64,000 nucleotides of DNA from Novosphingobium sp. G106 (GCF_019075875.1 NZ_JAHOOZ010000002.1:186001-250000), one strand, 5' to 3'; numbered from the stretch's first letter, positions 1 to 8,633 are shown. The notes: generated by a model not told the origin, from the sequence alone. Numbers and translations are program-made.

Positions 1-2
1 TC

Positions 3-524
3 GCTATAAAGCTATGGCTCGATACATGGCGCTGGTCTGGAGTTCCGTTCTACCTACGCACAGGAAAAGCGATGGCGGCGCGGGAGACGGAGATTGTACT
101 CCAGTTCAAACCGGTGCCTCGCGCGCTGTTTGCCCACTCGAACGTGACCCACCTGCCTGCCAATCGACTGGTCATCCACATCCAGCCCGATGAAGGCCTC
201 AAGTTCGATTTTCTCGCCAAGCTCCCGGGCCCAGTGATCGATACCGCGCCCGTCAGCATGAATTTCCGGTACGCCGACCGGTTCACGCTTCCCAAGCTGA
301 CCGGCTATGAGACGCTGCTCTATGACCTGATGATTGGCGACCAGACGCTGTTTCAAAGCGCGGAGGCAATCGAGGCGGGATGGGCAGCGGTCCAGCCCAT
401 CCTCGACGCCTGGAGCCGGGACAACGGTCATCCGCAAATATACAGGGCGGGCAGTGACGGACCAGTTGCGGCTGAAGCGCTAATCCAACGCGACGGCCGG
501 ACCTGGCACGCACTTCGGACATGA
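3..524 (+). CDS. zwf: glucose-6-phosphate 1-dehydrogenase, 3' part
   Basis: C-terminal part of glucose-6-phosphate dehydrogenase, the cytosolic enzyme that oxidises glucose-6-phosphate to 6-phosphogluconolactone with NADP+ and opens the pentose-phosphate and Entner-Doudoroff routes. The frame is open from the first bases of the window, so the N-terminal nucleotide-binding fold lies upstream and is not seen. The visible 173 residues begin in the family block WRWSGVPFYLRTGKAM and contain GYETLLYDLMIGDQTLF and the terminal AGSDGP element; the whole enzyme is normally about 490 residues. The TGA shares bases with the ATG of the next gene (ATGA), implying a coupled operon. Nothing is broken in the visible part. 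Confidence 0.93.
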   Translation, partial: AIKLWLDTWRWSGVPFYLRTGKAMAARETEIVLQFKPVPRALFAHSNVTHLPANRLVIHIQPDEGLKFDFLAKLPGPVIDTAPVSMNFRYADRFTLPKLTGYETLLYDLMIGDQTLFQSAEAIEAGWAAVQPILDAWSRDNGHPQIYRAGSDGPVAAEALIQRDGRTWHALRT

Positions 525-1181
525 AGGTACCACTTCGTCTCCTAGTATCGGATATCGATGGCACTCTGGTCCGCAATGACAAGACGCTTTCCGCCGCCAA
601 TCGTGCGTCGATCCTTGCCCTTGCCGCCGACGATGGCGCAACGATGCTACGGCTGATAGGCCGGTACGGCGTCACCCCATGGGTGTTTGCGGACGGAGAG
701 TGGTTTACTCCGGATCCCAGTAACCGCCACGTCGCGCGCGAGCGGCTCGCGTCATGCCTGGAGTCGGCTCGAAGGGACAACTTCGTGGAGCTCGGCGCGA
801 GGATCGATAAAATAGTGGGGGTCAGCGACGACAGCGAAACCCTCCGACGATTGGAAACTGAGGCGAAGCAGGCAATCGGCCCCGACTTAACGATCGCCCA
901 CTCACAGCCGTATTATCTCGATATTACGCACTGCCTGGCGAACAAAGGTGACGGCATCGCGGCGTTGACCGAGGCGGCAGGGCTTGAGCTCCCACAAGTC
1001 GCCGCATTCGGTGATATTGCCCAATGATCTGCCCATGTTCGCGCGCGCAGGACTGTCCGTGGCGATGGGCCAGGCACCCATAGAAGTTCAAGCCGCGGCC
1101 GATGCCGTTTCGGCGACCAATGAGGAGGACGAGGTAGCCTATGCAATTGAGCACTTTCTTCGGCGACCTGCACGCCTTTGA
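521..1181 (+). pseudogene. HAD/Cof-type phosphatase, deleted and frameshifted
   Basis: Remnant of a Cof-like HAD-superfamily hydrolase (sugar-phosphate phosphatase type). The N-terminus holds the nucleophile motif SDIDGTLVRND, and the C-terminal domain shows RIDKIVGVSDD and LANKGDGIAAL. Two lesions are visible. About 60-80 residues expected after residue 35 (the second HAD motif and start of the cap) are missing. At about 1017-1022 one extra base turns the metal-binding GDIPNDLPMF into GDIAQ followed by stop; the homologous frame continues as NDLPMFARAGLSVAMGQAP to a stop at 1181. It overlaps zwf by ATGA, so it probably once acted in the same sugar-phosphate operon. Family call is firm; exact substrate is not inferable. 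Confidence 0.8.
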
Positions 1182-1189
1182 GGGCGCGC

Positions 1190-1714
1190 GTGAAGATCGC
1201 CTCCGTCGAAGGGAAATGATGATCGACTGCACCCTTTGCGAAACGGCAATGACCTCGGGGTCTATTTCGACGCCGATGATCGAAACGTCCGGTAGATTTC
1301 GATAGCAATATTTTGCCAGCGACCCTCCGCCCAGCCCGATGATCTCGATCGTCTCCGGTGAAGGGTTGAACAGGGGAAACCCATCATCAGGCGCGTGTAG
1401 TTCAGCAGCAACCTGTCGGGACCCTCGATGCTCATCGCGCTTTGCACGAAGGCCGAGTTTGCGAGAAGGCTTCGTATGTCGCCCAGCTCGAAGACAAGCG
1501 GGGCGTCAAATCCAACTTGCTCCATTTGATACGGATCGCGCTGGTCAAACCCAAATCGCTCGGCATAACGCTGGTCGCGATCGATACCGTCGATATGGTC
1601 GAGAAAATCATCCAGCTCCGCTCTCGCTGCGTCGCCATGCAAGTCCCGCCCTGTGTCGGGCGAGAGGGCGATTACGCTCTCGTCTTCCAGGCCTTCTGGG
1701 CACTTATCCGTCAT
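1190..1714 (-). pseudogene. spermidine-synthase-like methyltransferase fold, frameshifted
   Basis: Decayed member of the spermidine synthase/SAM-methyltransferase-like family. Reading on the minus strand from the ATG at 1714 (MTDKCPEG) the N-terminal part runs through YTRLMMGF. A one-base shift at about 1375-1380 then changes frame: the next frame gives TIEIIGLGGGSLAKYCYR followed by LPDVSIIGVEIDPEVIAV, the canonical nucleotide-binding glycine loop and acidic residue of this family. Further on the expected motif is again out of frame and homology fades near 1190. The start overlaps the stop of the small membrane protein at 1704-1838. Polyamine synthesis itself is not implied; many family members have other or unknown substrates. 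Confidence 0.72.
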
Positions 1715-1838
1715 TGTCACGACGCGCATCGTCACGGCGTGCGTTCTGCCGATCGTGGGCGCGTCCCCCTGCGACGGTGACGCTGAAGAACAACACGAGC
1801 AGCACAATGGAGATAAGGATGATCCAGAATATGATCAC
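1704..1838 (-). CDS. small single-pass membrane protein (44 aa)
   Basis: Short gene read from a GTG at 1838, preceded by a strong AGGAGGCG ribosome-binding site about 5 bases upstream. The 44-residue product opens with a very hydrophobic helix (MIIFWIILISIVLLVLFF) followed by a charged, Arg/Asp-rich tail ending RRDNDG, the usual form of a small inner-membrane protein with one span. Its TAA overlaps the ATG of the downstream spermidine-synthase-like pseudogene, so the two were coupled. No family is recognised. Support comes from the ribosome-binding site, the clean helix and the overlap; confidence is moderate because of its size. Confidence 0.55.
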   Translation of the reverse strand: MIIFWIILISIVLLVLFFSVTVAGGRAHDRQNARRDDARRDNDG

Positions 1839-1954
1839 GGGCGCCTCCTGTTTGAAAGAATGGAGATTCTACGAGGAGCGATTTGCCGGCCGCGCGGAGA
1901 TCAAGACTGGAGTCGCAGTCCGAACCTCGCGGCCGGTTCCGAATGCACGCGGGA

Positions 1955-2146
1955 TCAACGGACTTGTCGCTTTTCGAACTGCTGGGCTTTCTCGTACATC
2001 TCTTGCCAAGCGGCGGCGGCGCGAAGTGCTTGATCTCGGATATTCGGCAGAAGTGTCTCGGCTGCCTGCGCAAGGGATGCGTTCATGCGCGTCAGGTAGA
2101 ATTCGCTATTACGCGCTGTCGGTTTGAGGTTGGGACGCGGGGTCAT
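1955..2146 (-). CDS. small hypothetical protein (63 aa)
   Basis: Minus-strand frame from an ATG at 2146 (MTPRPNLKPTARNSEF) to a stop at 1955. The product looks like a soluble helical protein: an Ala/Gln/Glu-rich C-terminal half (SLAQAAETLLPNIRDQALRA, then WQEMYEKAQQFEKRQ) with the composition of a coiled coil. An upstream extension to 2275 is possible but has a less protein-like composition and no better ribosome-binding site. There is no recognised domain. It lies alone between the small membrane protein and the GNAT gene. Composition supports coding; function is unknown. Confidence 0.45.
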   Translation of the reverse strand: MTPRPNLKPTARNSEFYLTRMNASLAQAAETLLPNIRDQALRAAAAWQEMYEKAQQFEKRQVR

Positions 2147-2278
2147 CTCACCAGCACCTTGGTTAGGTTTTTTCAGCGGTTGGAACAGAACCGTTTTGGC
2201 CAAGCTTCGATCCTGGGTTAACAGCCCGCCGTCGCCAGCATGCGGGAGAGCGGATGCTGGGGTGGCCGAATTCACCCG

Positions 2279-2701
2279 TCATGCTCGCTTCGAAGACCGC
2301 CGAGAAAAAACGCGAAACGTCTCTTCTTCATAGCCAATGGCGTTGTAGAATCGCGCGGCCTCGTCGTTGTCGGGACGAACCATCAATTGGATCTTGGCGG
2401 GGGCGTACTGTGCCAGCCAATCCTCGCAGGCTCGGGCTAGTTTTCGGCCAAGCCCCCATCTGCGAAAATCGCCTTCGACACCCAGGTTATAGATCCACCC
2501 GCGATGACCGTCCCAACCGGTCATCGCAGTGCCGATCAGGTGACCACTGGCAAACGCGCCGATGATCGTGGACGTTGGCCCGTTGAGCGCCCGCTGGGCA
2601 TCGGCAACCGGATCGTTCCAGGGGCGGGTCAAGTCGCAAGCGTCCCAAAGCTTCACCGCCTCGTCAACTTCCGAACTCGCCAACGGCCGCACCTCGATCA
2701 T
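2279..2701 (-). CDS. GNAT-family acetyltransferase, YpeA-like
   Basis: 140-residue Gcn5-related N-acetyltransferase that would transfer an acetyl group from acetyl-CoA to an amine in the cytosol; the substrate is unknown. N-terminal LWDACDLTRPWNDP and the segment MTGWDGHRGWIYNLGV are hallmarks of the YpeA subgroup. The acetyl-CoA pyrophosphate loop is RRWGLGRKLA at about residues 80-90, and ARFYNAIGYEEE forms the C-terminal strand pair. The ATG at 2701 overlaps the stop of the DUF983 gene (ATGA), so the two form one transcriptional unit downstream of pckA. Length is normal for the family and no lesion is seen. Confidence 0.85.
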   Translation of the reverse strand: MIEVRPLASSEVDEAVKLWDACDLTRPWNDPVADAQRALNGPTSTIIGAFASGHLIGTAMTGWDGHRGWIYNLGVEGDFRRWGLGRKLARACEDWLAQYAPAKIQLMVRPDNDEAARFYNAIGYEEETFRVFSRRSSKRA

Positions 2702-3178
2702 GATCCGGTCTCCTCGTCGACCGGCGCCGGGCGCTCCTTTTGGAATCCGTGCATGCCGAACCACCATTGCAGGGCGATGATCGCGCCCTTGGCCGGCTGC
2801 AGCAGCGCGATCATCAAAATCATCGCAAGAGGCATCACGATTGCAACCAGAGCGGCGACCGACAATTCCGCATCGCGAACGAGCGCAATGATCAATGGGG
2901 CCAAGAGGTGTCCGGTTATCAGGATCGAGACGTATGCGGGGGAAATCATCTGCCTGTTGATGAGACCAGTCCTGCCCGCAATTCGGACAGCGCGGCCGCG
3001 GCTTGAGGAAACGAAGAAAGAGCTTCGTTTCCTTGCACCGGGGACAATGGCCCCGCGCGCCCCGGGCCATGGCCTCCACCGCCGAAGCGGGCAGGACGGG
3101 TGGCGCCGCGGGAGTGATGGTTTGTGGGTCGGACACGGTTTCGGGCTTCGTTGGCAAGTGGTCAAACGGTGATGCCAT
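2698..3178 (-). pseudogene. DUF983 zinc-ribbon membrane protein, one-base frameshift
   Basis: DUF983 proteins are small inner-membrane proteins with an N-terminal zinc ribbon followed by two transmembrane helices. From the ATG at 3178 the frame gives the ribbon (CPRCKETKLFLRFLKPRPRC and CPNCGQDW) up to HQQADDFP. The remainder of the family pattern, AYVSILITGHLLAPLIIALV and a second helix, is in the neighbouring frame and ends at 2698. The change falls in a run of five G at 2938-2942 on the plus strand; one base fewer would restore the protein. This is either a real inactivation or a homopolymer sequencing error. The gene sits 5 bases after pckA and overlaps the GNAT start. Confidence 0.75.
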
Positions 3179-3182
3179 GAGA

Positions 3183-4781
3183 TCAGGCATCGAACACACC
3201 AGGCGGAGCGGCTGCGCGCACGCTTTCGTCGACATGTGCGACAAATTGCGTAAAATTGCGCCGGAAGCGGTCAGCAAGACCGCGTGCAGCTTGGTCGTAG
3301 CTGTCAGCATCGGCCCAGGTCGCCCGCGGGTCAAGAATGCGGGTCTCGACGCCGTCCACTTCGATCGGAACCTCGAACCCGAAATTGGGATCGGTGCGGA
3401 ACCGCGCTTGGTTGAGCTTGCCCGAAAGCGCCGCATTGAGCAGTGCTCGCGTCACCTTGATCGGCATGCGCGATCCCGTTCCGTATTGTCCGCCGGTCCA
3501 GCCCGTGTTGACCAGCCAGCAGTCGGCACCGCCCTTGGCGATGCGTTTGCGGAGCAGATTGCCGTAAACGCTCGGGTGACGGGGCATGAACGGTGCGCCG
3601 AAGCAGGTCGAGAATGTCGCCTCCGGCTCGGTCACGCCGAGCTCGGTACCGGCGACCTTTGCGGTATAGCCAGAGAGAAAATGGTACATCGCCTGCTCGG
3701 GCGTGAGCTTCGCGATCGGCGGCAGCACTCCGAAGGCATCCGCCGTCAGCATGATGATGTTCTTCGGAACCGGCCCCATATTGTCGGCGGAGGCATTGGG
3801 GATGAAGTCGATCGGATAGGCGCCGCGGCTATTCTCGGCGAGCGAGGCATCGTCGAGGTCTAGGGCTCGCGTCTCCGGATCCATGACGACATTTTCCAGG
3901 ATGGTCCCGAACCGGCGGGTCGTCGCGTAGATCTCGGGCTCGGCCTCGGCCGAGAGGCGGATCATCTTGGCATAGCATCCGCCCTCGAAGTTGAAGACGG
4001 CGGTATCCGACCAGCCATGTTCGTCATCGCCGATGAGCGTGCGCGAGGCGTCGGCGGAAAGCGTGGTCTTGCCGGTGCCCGACAGACCGAAGAATATTGC
4101 CGTGTCGCCCGCTGGGCCGATGTTCGCCGAGCAGTGCATCGGCATGACGCCGCGCTCGGGCAAGACAAAGTTCAGGACCGAGAACACGGCCTTCTTCATT
4201 TCGCCAGCATAGCCGGTGCCGCCGATCAGGATCAGCCGGTGCATGAAATCGACAGCGACCACGGTTTGCGACCGGCAGCCGTGGCGTTCCGGATCGGCAC
4301 GGAAGCTAGGCAGATCGATAATCGTATAGTCGGCCGTGAAATGCAGGAGCTCGTCTTGCGTAGGACGCACCAGCATGGTCCGCACGAACTGCGAATGCCA
4401 GGCGAGTTCGGTGACGACGCGCACACCCACGCGATATTCCGCCTGCGATCCGCCAAAAAGATCTTGGACGAAAACATCATCGAGCGTTGCGAGGTGCTGC
4501 AGGAAATCCGCCCGCAGATTGGCGAAGGCCTCTCCCCTCATGGGCTTGTTCGACGCGCCCCACCAGACGTCATCCTTGGTGAGCACGTCGCGCACGATGA
4601 ACTTGTCCTGCGCGGAGCGCCCGGTGTGCTGTCCGGTCTCGACCACCAGAGCGCCATGCTCGGACAGCCGGCCTTCGCCGCGTCGCAACGCGATCTCGGT
4701 CAACGCGGGCGTATCGCGGTTCTCGTGGAGCCTCTCGCCGGCTTTGATCCTGATGTCAGGAACGGTGAATGTCAGCGTCAT
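3183..4781 (-). CDS. pckA: phosphoenolpyruvate carboxykinase (ATP)
   Basis: 532-residue ATP-dependent PEP carboxykinase, the cytosolic enzyme converting oxaloacetate plus ATP to phosphoenolpyruvate, CO2 and ADP, the first committed step of gluconeogenesis. The P-loop [15 protein letters not shown] lies at about residues 229-243, followed by the kinase-2 metal site GDDEHGW. Upstream are the substrate-loop segments [10 protein letters not shown] and the arginine-rich R-G-E region. Length is normal and the frame is intact. A GAGAGG sequence lies about 12 bases before the ATG at 4781. DUF983 and GNAT genes follow closely and may be co-transcribed. Its presence with zwf fits central carbon metabolism on this segment. 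Confidence 0.96.
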   Translation of the reverse strand: MTLTFTVPDIRIKAGERLHENRDTPALTEIALRRGEGRLSEHGALVVETGQHTGRSAQDKFIVRDVLTKDDVWWGASNKPMRGEAFANLRADFLQHLATLDDVFVQDLFGGSQAEYRVGVRVVTELAWHSQFVRTMLVRPTQDELLHFTADYTIIDLPSFRADPERHGCRSQTVVAVDFMHRLILIGGTGYAGEMKKAVFSVLNFVLPERGVMPMHCSANIGPAGDTAIFFGLSGTGKTTLSADASRTLIGDDEHGWSDTAVFNFEGGCYAKMIRLSAEAEPEIYATTRRFGTILENVVMDPETRALDLDDASLAENSRGAYPIDFIPNASADNMGPVPKNIIMLTADAFGVLPPIAKLTPEQAMYHFLSGYTAKVAGTELGVTEPEATFSTCFGAPFMPRHPSVYGNLLRKRIAKGGADCWLVNTGWTGGQYGTGSRMPIKVTRALLNAALSGKLNQARFRTDPNFGFEVPIEVDGVETRILDPRATWADADSYDQAARGLADRFRRNFTQFVAHVDESVRAAAPPGVFDA

Positions 4782-4823
4782 TGTATGCGAGGCCTCTCGG
4801 TTCTGTTAGGGAAGATCAAGGAA

Positions 4824-4994
4824 TCAGACGTTGCCTGGCGGCACGTCCACGGGGAGCTTGAGACTAAGCTTCGGACGCCGGGGCCGATCGGGTTTTGCCG
4901 GCGTGTCCGAGGCCGCAAGCGCTGACGAGGATCTCGGCGCCATGCCGGTCCCACGATTTCGAAGCTTGCGACTGCGCCTCTTGTCTTCGATCAT
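4824..4994 (-). CDS. small basic hypothetical protein (56 aa)
   Basis: A 56-residue, strongly basic product (MIEDKRRSRKLRNRG at the start, later RPRRPKLSLKLP). Its ATG at 4994 overlaps the TGA of the gene just upstream (ATGA), which is the main argument that it is real and translated by coupling. No domain is recognised. The Lys/Arg/Pro/Ser-rich sequence looks disordered and could bind nucleic acid, but that is only composition. It lies 43 bases before the start side of pckA on the same strand. Confidence 0.45.
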   Translation of the reverse strand: MIEDKRRSRKLRNRGTGMAPRSSSALAASDTPAKPDRPRRPKLSLKLPVDVPPGNV

Positions 4995-5266
4995 GTCGCG
5001 TCCCGCCCTGCTTCTGATCGGATAGCCCGACGATCTCCTTCCTCCAGGACATGCGCTATCTCCGACAGGAGCATGGAGGCTTCCAGGGGCGTGAGGGCGG
5101 CTTCGCAAAGCTGTCCATCGCCGTGATGGAAGGTCAGCACCACGCGATACTCATCCGGAGCCTGGGGCATAAGGCGCAGATGGGCGTTGAAGCCGCTCAT
5201 CTGAGCGCGGGAGCTGCTCAAATCGGCAGGGTCTTGCCCGCATCCAGATGATTCAACGATTGGCAT
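4991..5266 (-). CDS. hypothetical protein (91 aa)
   Basis: Minus-strand protein with an alpha/beta look: a central strand-rich part (EYRVVLTFHHGDGQLCEAAL) and a following helix TPLEASMLLSEIAHVLEEGD. The ATG at 5266 (MPIVESSGCG) is chosen over a TTG 15 bases upstream; neither has a strong ribosome-binding site, and an internal ATG at 5200 is also possible. The gene is divergent from the XRE regulator, sharing a short AT-rich intergenic region that carries a perfect palindrome, and overlaps the next small gene by ATGA. No family recognised; joint control with the XRE gene is inferred from position only. Confidence 0.55.
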   Translation of the reverse strand: MPIVESSGCGQDPADLSSSRAQMSGFNAHLRLMPQAPDEYRVVLTFHHGDGQLCEAALTPLEASMLLSEIAHVLEEGDRRAIRSEAGRDAT

Positions 5267-5310
5267 AATGCATATATACAACGCACTGATAGATTGTTAA
5301 TAGTGATATT

Positions 5311-5327
5311 TGATGTATTATACATCA
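5311..5327. promoter_or_regulatory. 17-bp perfect palindrome, probable XRE operator
   Basis: TGATGTAT, one central T, ATACATCA: eight-base arms with complete symmetry, ending at the AGGAG ribosome-binding site of the XRE gene that starts at 5337. Placement in the short divergent interval between the 91-aa gene and the XRE gene is typical of an autoregulatory operator for a dimeric HTH protein. Binding is inferred. Confidence 0.5.
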
Positions 5328-5336
5328 GGAGTGACA

Positions 5337-5657
5337 ATGATCACATCACAGCAATTGCGAGCCGCCCGTGCCCTTCTCGGTCTGGATCAGCGCCAGCTTG
5401 CCGAACTCGCCGGCCTCTCGCTTCCGACCATACAGCGGATGGAAGCGTCGGAGGGGCAGGTGAGGGGGATCGTCGACACGCTGGTGAAGGTCATCACCGC
5501 GCTCGAGGGTGCTGGCATTGAGCTACTCGGCGAGAACGCGCCAAGCACGGGCGTTGGGCGAGGGGTTCGGCTACGCGAAACCGCGAGCGGCGTCCGGGGC
5601 GCGCGTGGTTCGTCGCTTCTCTATGACAAGGTGGCGGAGCGGGAGACCGAGCGGTGA
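5337..5657 (+). CDS. XRE-family helix-turn-helix regulator
   Basis: 106-residue DNA-binding regulator. The Xre/Cro-type HTH covers about residues 4-60: LRAARALLGLDQRQLAELAG with the recognition helix LSLPTIQRMEA, followed by the helix VDTLVKVITALEGAGIELL. The remaining tail is basic and unstructured. The ATG at 5337 is preferred over one at 5310 because AGGAG stands 6 bases ahead of it and because 5310 would place the palindromic operator inside the coding region. The last codons overlap the SulP transporter (stop 5655-5657), so regulator and transporter are likely co-expressed. Such HTH-SulP pairs suggest local control of the transporter, inferred from context. Confidence 0.85.
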   Translation: MITSQQLRAARALLGLDQRQLAELAGLSLPTIQRMEASEGQVRGIVDTLVKVITALEGAGIELLGENAPSTGVGRGVRLRETASGVRGARGSSLLYDKVAERETER

Positions 5658-7330
5658 TGCAGGCGGCCTTCGGGCCCAAGCTCGCGACGGTGCTTCGCGA
5701 GGGCTATTCTTCTCGCCTCCTCCGGGCCGATGCCATTGCAGGACTGACAGTCGCGATCGTGGCGCTGCCGCTCGCGATGGCGCTGGGTATCGCCAGCGGC
5801 GCTTCGCCGGACAAGGGCCTCGTCACGGCAGTCGTGGCGGGATTTCTAATCTCTGCCCTTGGCGGCTCGCGGGTTCAGGTGGGTGGTCCCACCGGTGCCT
5901 TTGTCGTCGTAATTTTCAATGTCATCGCCAAGCACGGCTATGACGGACTGCTCATCGCAACGCTGCTTGCCGGGCTTATCCTGATTCTCGCGGGAGTCTT
6001 CCGCTTCGGGCAGCTCATCAAATATATCCCTCACCCCGTGGTGACTGGTTTCACCGCTGGCATTGCCGTGATTATCGCCTCGAGCCAGGTGAAGGATTTC
6101 CTGGGGCTGTCGATCGACAAGGTGCCGGCTGATTTCATTCCCAAATGGGAAGCCTATCTCGATGCGATAGCGACAACCAGCGGGGCCACCGTGGCGGTTG
6201 GCGTGGGCGCTCTCGCGATCATCATCGCGCTGCGCAAGCTTGCGCCCAAGCTGCCCGGTTTCCTGATAGCTGTGGTCGTCACCTCTGTGGCCGTGGCCCT
6301 GCTCAAGCTGCCGGTGGACACGATCGGCTCGCGCTTTCCCGAAATTCCGCCGGGCCTGCCCATGCCGTCCTTGCCCGAAATCTCGCTCGCAAAGATCAAT
6401 GCGGTCCTGCCTTCGGCTTTCACCATCGCCTTCCTCGCGGGGATCGAGGCTCTGCTGTCGGCCGTGGTGGCGGATGGCATGGCCGGGACGCGCCATCGCT
6501 CCAACCAGGAGCTGATCGGGCAGGGCGTTGCAAACCTGGGCTCGGCGCTGTTCGGCGGGCTTCCGGCTACCGGTGCGATCGCGCGGACCGCGACCAATAT
6601 TCGCTCGGGCGCGAAGACGCCGGTTGCGGGCATCATGCACGCCGTCTTCCTGCTGCTGTTCATCCTGTTTGCCACCGATCTCATGGCCTATGTACCGATG
6701 GCCGCCTTGGCGGCGATCCTCTTCATGGTTGCCTGGGGCATGAGCGAGTACGAGCGGTTTCTGGCGCTGCTCCGCATGCCCAACAGCGACCGCTCGGTTC
6801 TTCTCCTGACCTTCGGTCTGACGGTCCTGGTGGACTTGACGGTCGCCATCGGTGTTGGCGTCACCTTGGCCTCACTGCTGTTCATGGCGCGCATGGCCGA
6901 AGCGGTCGAGGTCGATACCAGCAACGGCAAGGACATCGATCTCGATTCCGAAGACGTCCACCAGCGCGATACCTTGCCTGCAGGGGTCGAGGTCTTTCGG
7001 ATCAACGGTCCATTCTTCTTCGGCGTCGCGGGTGAGCTGCTCGACACCCTGCGCCGGCTCGGCGAGTCTCCCAGGGCTATCATCTTGCGCATGCGGCTGG
7101 TCCCGCTGCTCGATGCCAGCGGCGTTCGGACACTTGAGGAGTTCATCGAGCAAGCGCGGGTCGCCGGCGCCAGGGTTATCCTGTCGGGTGTGCAACCGCA
7201 GCCCAGGTCGATGCTTGAGCGCGTTCATCTTGGCCAGGGGTCCGAGAAGCTCTTCTATGCCGCCGATTATGCCGCCGCACAGGCCCTCGCGCGGGACCTT
7301 CTCGATGCGAGTTATACCAATCCCGCTTGA
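5657..7330 (+). CDS. SulP-family anion transporter with STAS domain
   Basis: Inner-membrane transporter of the SulP/SLC26 family, 557 residues, which moves sulfate, bicarbonate or another small anion. The N-terminal two thirds contain about 10-12 hydrophobic helices beginning DAIAGLTVAIVALPLAMALG and the signature region GGSRVQVGGPTGAFVVV. The C-terminal STAS domain starts near residue 437 (VEVFRINGPFFFGVAGELL) and contains the LLDASGVRTLEEF loop with its conserved Asp-x-Ser. The ATG at 5657 overlaps the XRE stop; a GTG at 5654 is an alternative start. Substrate is not decided by sequence: carbonic anhydrase and cysJI occur in the window, but far away. Length and motifs are normal. Confidence 0.9.
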   Translation: MQAAFGPKLATVLREGYSSRLLRADAIAGLTVAIVALPLAMALGIASGASPDKGLVTAVVAGFLISALGGSRVQVGGPTGAFVVVIFNVIAKHGYDGLLIATLLAGLILILAGVFRFGQLIKYIPHPVVTGFTAGIAVIIASSQVKDFLGLSIDKVPADFIPKWEAYLDAIATTSGATVAVGVGALAIIIALRKLAPKLPGFLIAVVVTSVAVALLKLPVDTIGSRFPEIPPGLPMPSLPEISLAKINAVLPSAFTIAFLAGIEALLSAVVADGMAGTRHRSNQELIGQGVANLGSALFGGLPATGAIARTATNIRSGAKTPVAGIMHAVFLLLFILFATDLMAYVPMAALAAILFMVAWGMSEYERFLALLRMPNSDRSVLLLTFGLTVLVDLTVAIGVGVTLASLLFMARMAEAVEVDTSNGKDIDLDSEDVHQRDTLPAGVEVFRINGPFFFGVAGELLDTLRRLGESPRAIILRMRLVPLLDASGVRTLEEFIEQARVAGARVILSGVQPQPRSMLERVHLGQGSEKLFYAADYAAAQALARDLLDASYTNPA

Positions 7331-7385
7331 TAGCGCGCGCAAGCTCGACGCGAACGATACGATTTGTACTCATAAGGAAGGACCG

Positions 7386-8600
7386 ATGTTGCAGGACGTT
7401 GTAATTCTCGCCGCCGCTCGCACCGCGATCGGCGACTTCGGCGGAAGCCTCAAAGACATTGCCCCTTCGGAGCTGGGCCGGATTGTTATCTCGGAAGCCA
7501 TCAAGCGAGCAGGTCTGAGCCCCGCTCAAATAGGTCACGTTGTGCTTGGCCAGGTGATCCAGAGCGAACCACGGGATGCTTATGTCTCCCGCATCGCGGC
7601 GATTGCGGCGGGGATTCCCGACCGCACGCCGGCCTTGACGCTCAATCGTTTATGCGGTTCGAGCGTGCAGGCGCTGATCTCCGCTGCGCAGATGATCAAG
7701 CTGGGCGAGTGTGAATTTGCGGTTGCCGGCGGCGTCGAGAGCATGAGCCAGTCGCCGCACGTCGTCAAAACGATGCGCTGGGGTCGGCGCATGGGCGACG
7801 GCGTCATGATCGACGCGATGAACGCCACGCTCAACGACCCGTTCGGGGCCGGCCACATGGGGGTCACGGCGGAGAACGTGGCCGATCGCTATTCGATCAC
7901 GCGTCAGATGCAGGACGAACTGGCGGCCGAAAGTCATCGGCGCGCGGCCATCGCGCAGGCCGAGGGCTGGTTCGAGGCGCAGATCGTTCCTGTCGACGTC
8001 CGGGGCAAGGATGGACCGGTACAGTTCGCGCTGGACGAACATGTCCGTACCGAGCTTTCTCACGCCGCGTTGCAAGCGCTAAAGCCGATTTTCCGACAGG
8101 AGAACGGCACGGTGACCGCAGGGAATGCGAGCGGGATCAATGACGGGGCGGCCGCTTTGGTGCTCGCATCGGCTGACGCAGCCGCGCGCCACGGGCTGGA
8201 GCCCAGGGCGCGCGTCGTCGGCTGGGGCCATGCGGGCGTGGCGCCCGAGGTCATGGGGTTGGGCCCTGTCGAGGCGGTGCCGATCGCGCTCAATCGCTGC
8301 GGCTTGACGCTTGCCGACATGGACGTGATCGAAGCGAATGAAGCCTTTGCCGCGCAAGCCTGTGCCGTCGCCAAGCTTCTCGGCTTCGATCCCGACAAGG
8401 TAAACCCGAACGGAAGCGGTATCGCGCTTGGCCATCCGGTTGGCGCGACCGGCGCTATCATAACGATCAAGGCGATGTATGAACTTGAGCGCATCGGTGG
8501 CCGCTATGGTCTCGTCACGATGTGCATCGGCGGCGGGCAAGGTATAGCGCTTGTCATCGAGCGATTGCCGCGGGCAGACACAGACTATGCCAGGCATTGA
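7386..8600 (+). CDS. acetyl-CoA C-acyltransferase (thiolase)
   Basis: 404-residue biosynthetic/degradative thiolase condensing or cleaving acyl-CoA with acetyl-CoA in the cytosol, in the PhaA/BktB/AtoB group. The nucleophilic cysteine is in LTLNRLCGSSVQALISAA at about residue 89; the catalytic histidine is in NPNGSGIALGHPVGATGA and the second cysteine in MCIGGGQGIA. NEAFAAQ is also conserved. The ATG at 7386 follows AAGGAAGG at good spacing. The gene stands 55 bases after the SulP gene. No polyhydroxybutyrate or ketone-body partner is adjacent, so pathway assignment is open. Confidence 0.92.
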   Translation: MLQDVVILAAARTAIGDFGGSLKDIAPSELGRIVISEAIKRAGLSPAQIGHVVLGQVIQSEPRDAYVSRIAAIAAGIPDRTPALTLNRLCGSSVQALISAAQMIKLGECEFAVAGGVESMSQSPHVVKTMRWGRRMGDGVMIDAMNATLNDPFGAGHMGVTAENVADRYSITRQMQDELAAESHRRAAIAQAEGWFEAQIVPVDVRGKDGPVQFALDEHVRTELSHAALQALKPIFRQENGTVTAGNASGINDGAAALVLASADAAARHGLEPRARVVGWGHAGVAPEVMGLGPVEAVPIALNRCGLTLADMDVIEANEAFAAQACAVAKLLGFDPDKVNPNGSGIALGHPVGATGAIITIKAMYELERIGGRYGLVTMCIGGGQGIALVIERLPRADTDYARH

Positions 8601-8633
8601 CCAGTTTCGCTGCTTTCGCCGGGGCCCGGGACA

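Noticed and set aside
4017..4925. Long open frame antisense to pckA
   Set aside because: Arg/His/Gln-rich composition and complete overlap with an intact conserved enzyme; a GC-bias shadow.
6145..7035. Second long plus-strand frame inside the SulP gene
   Set aside because: No family resemblance and shadow composition; the SulP frame is intact and conserved.
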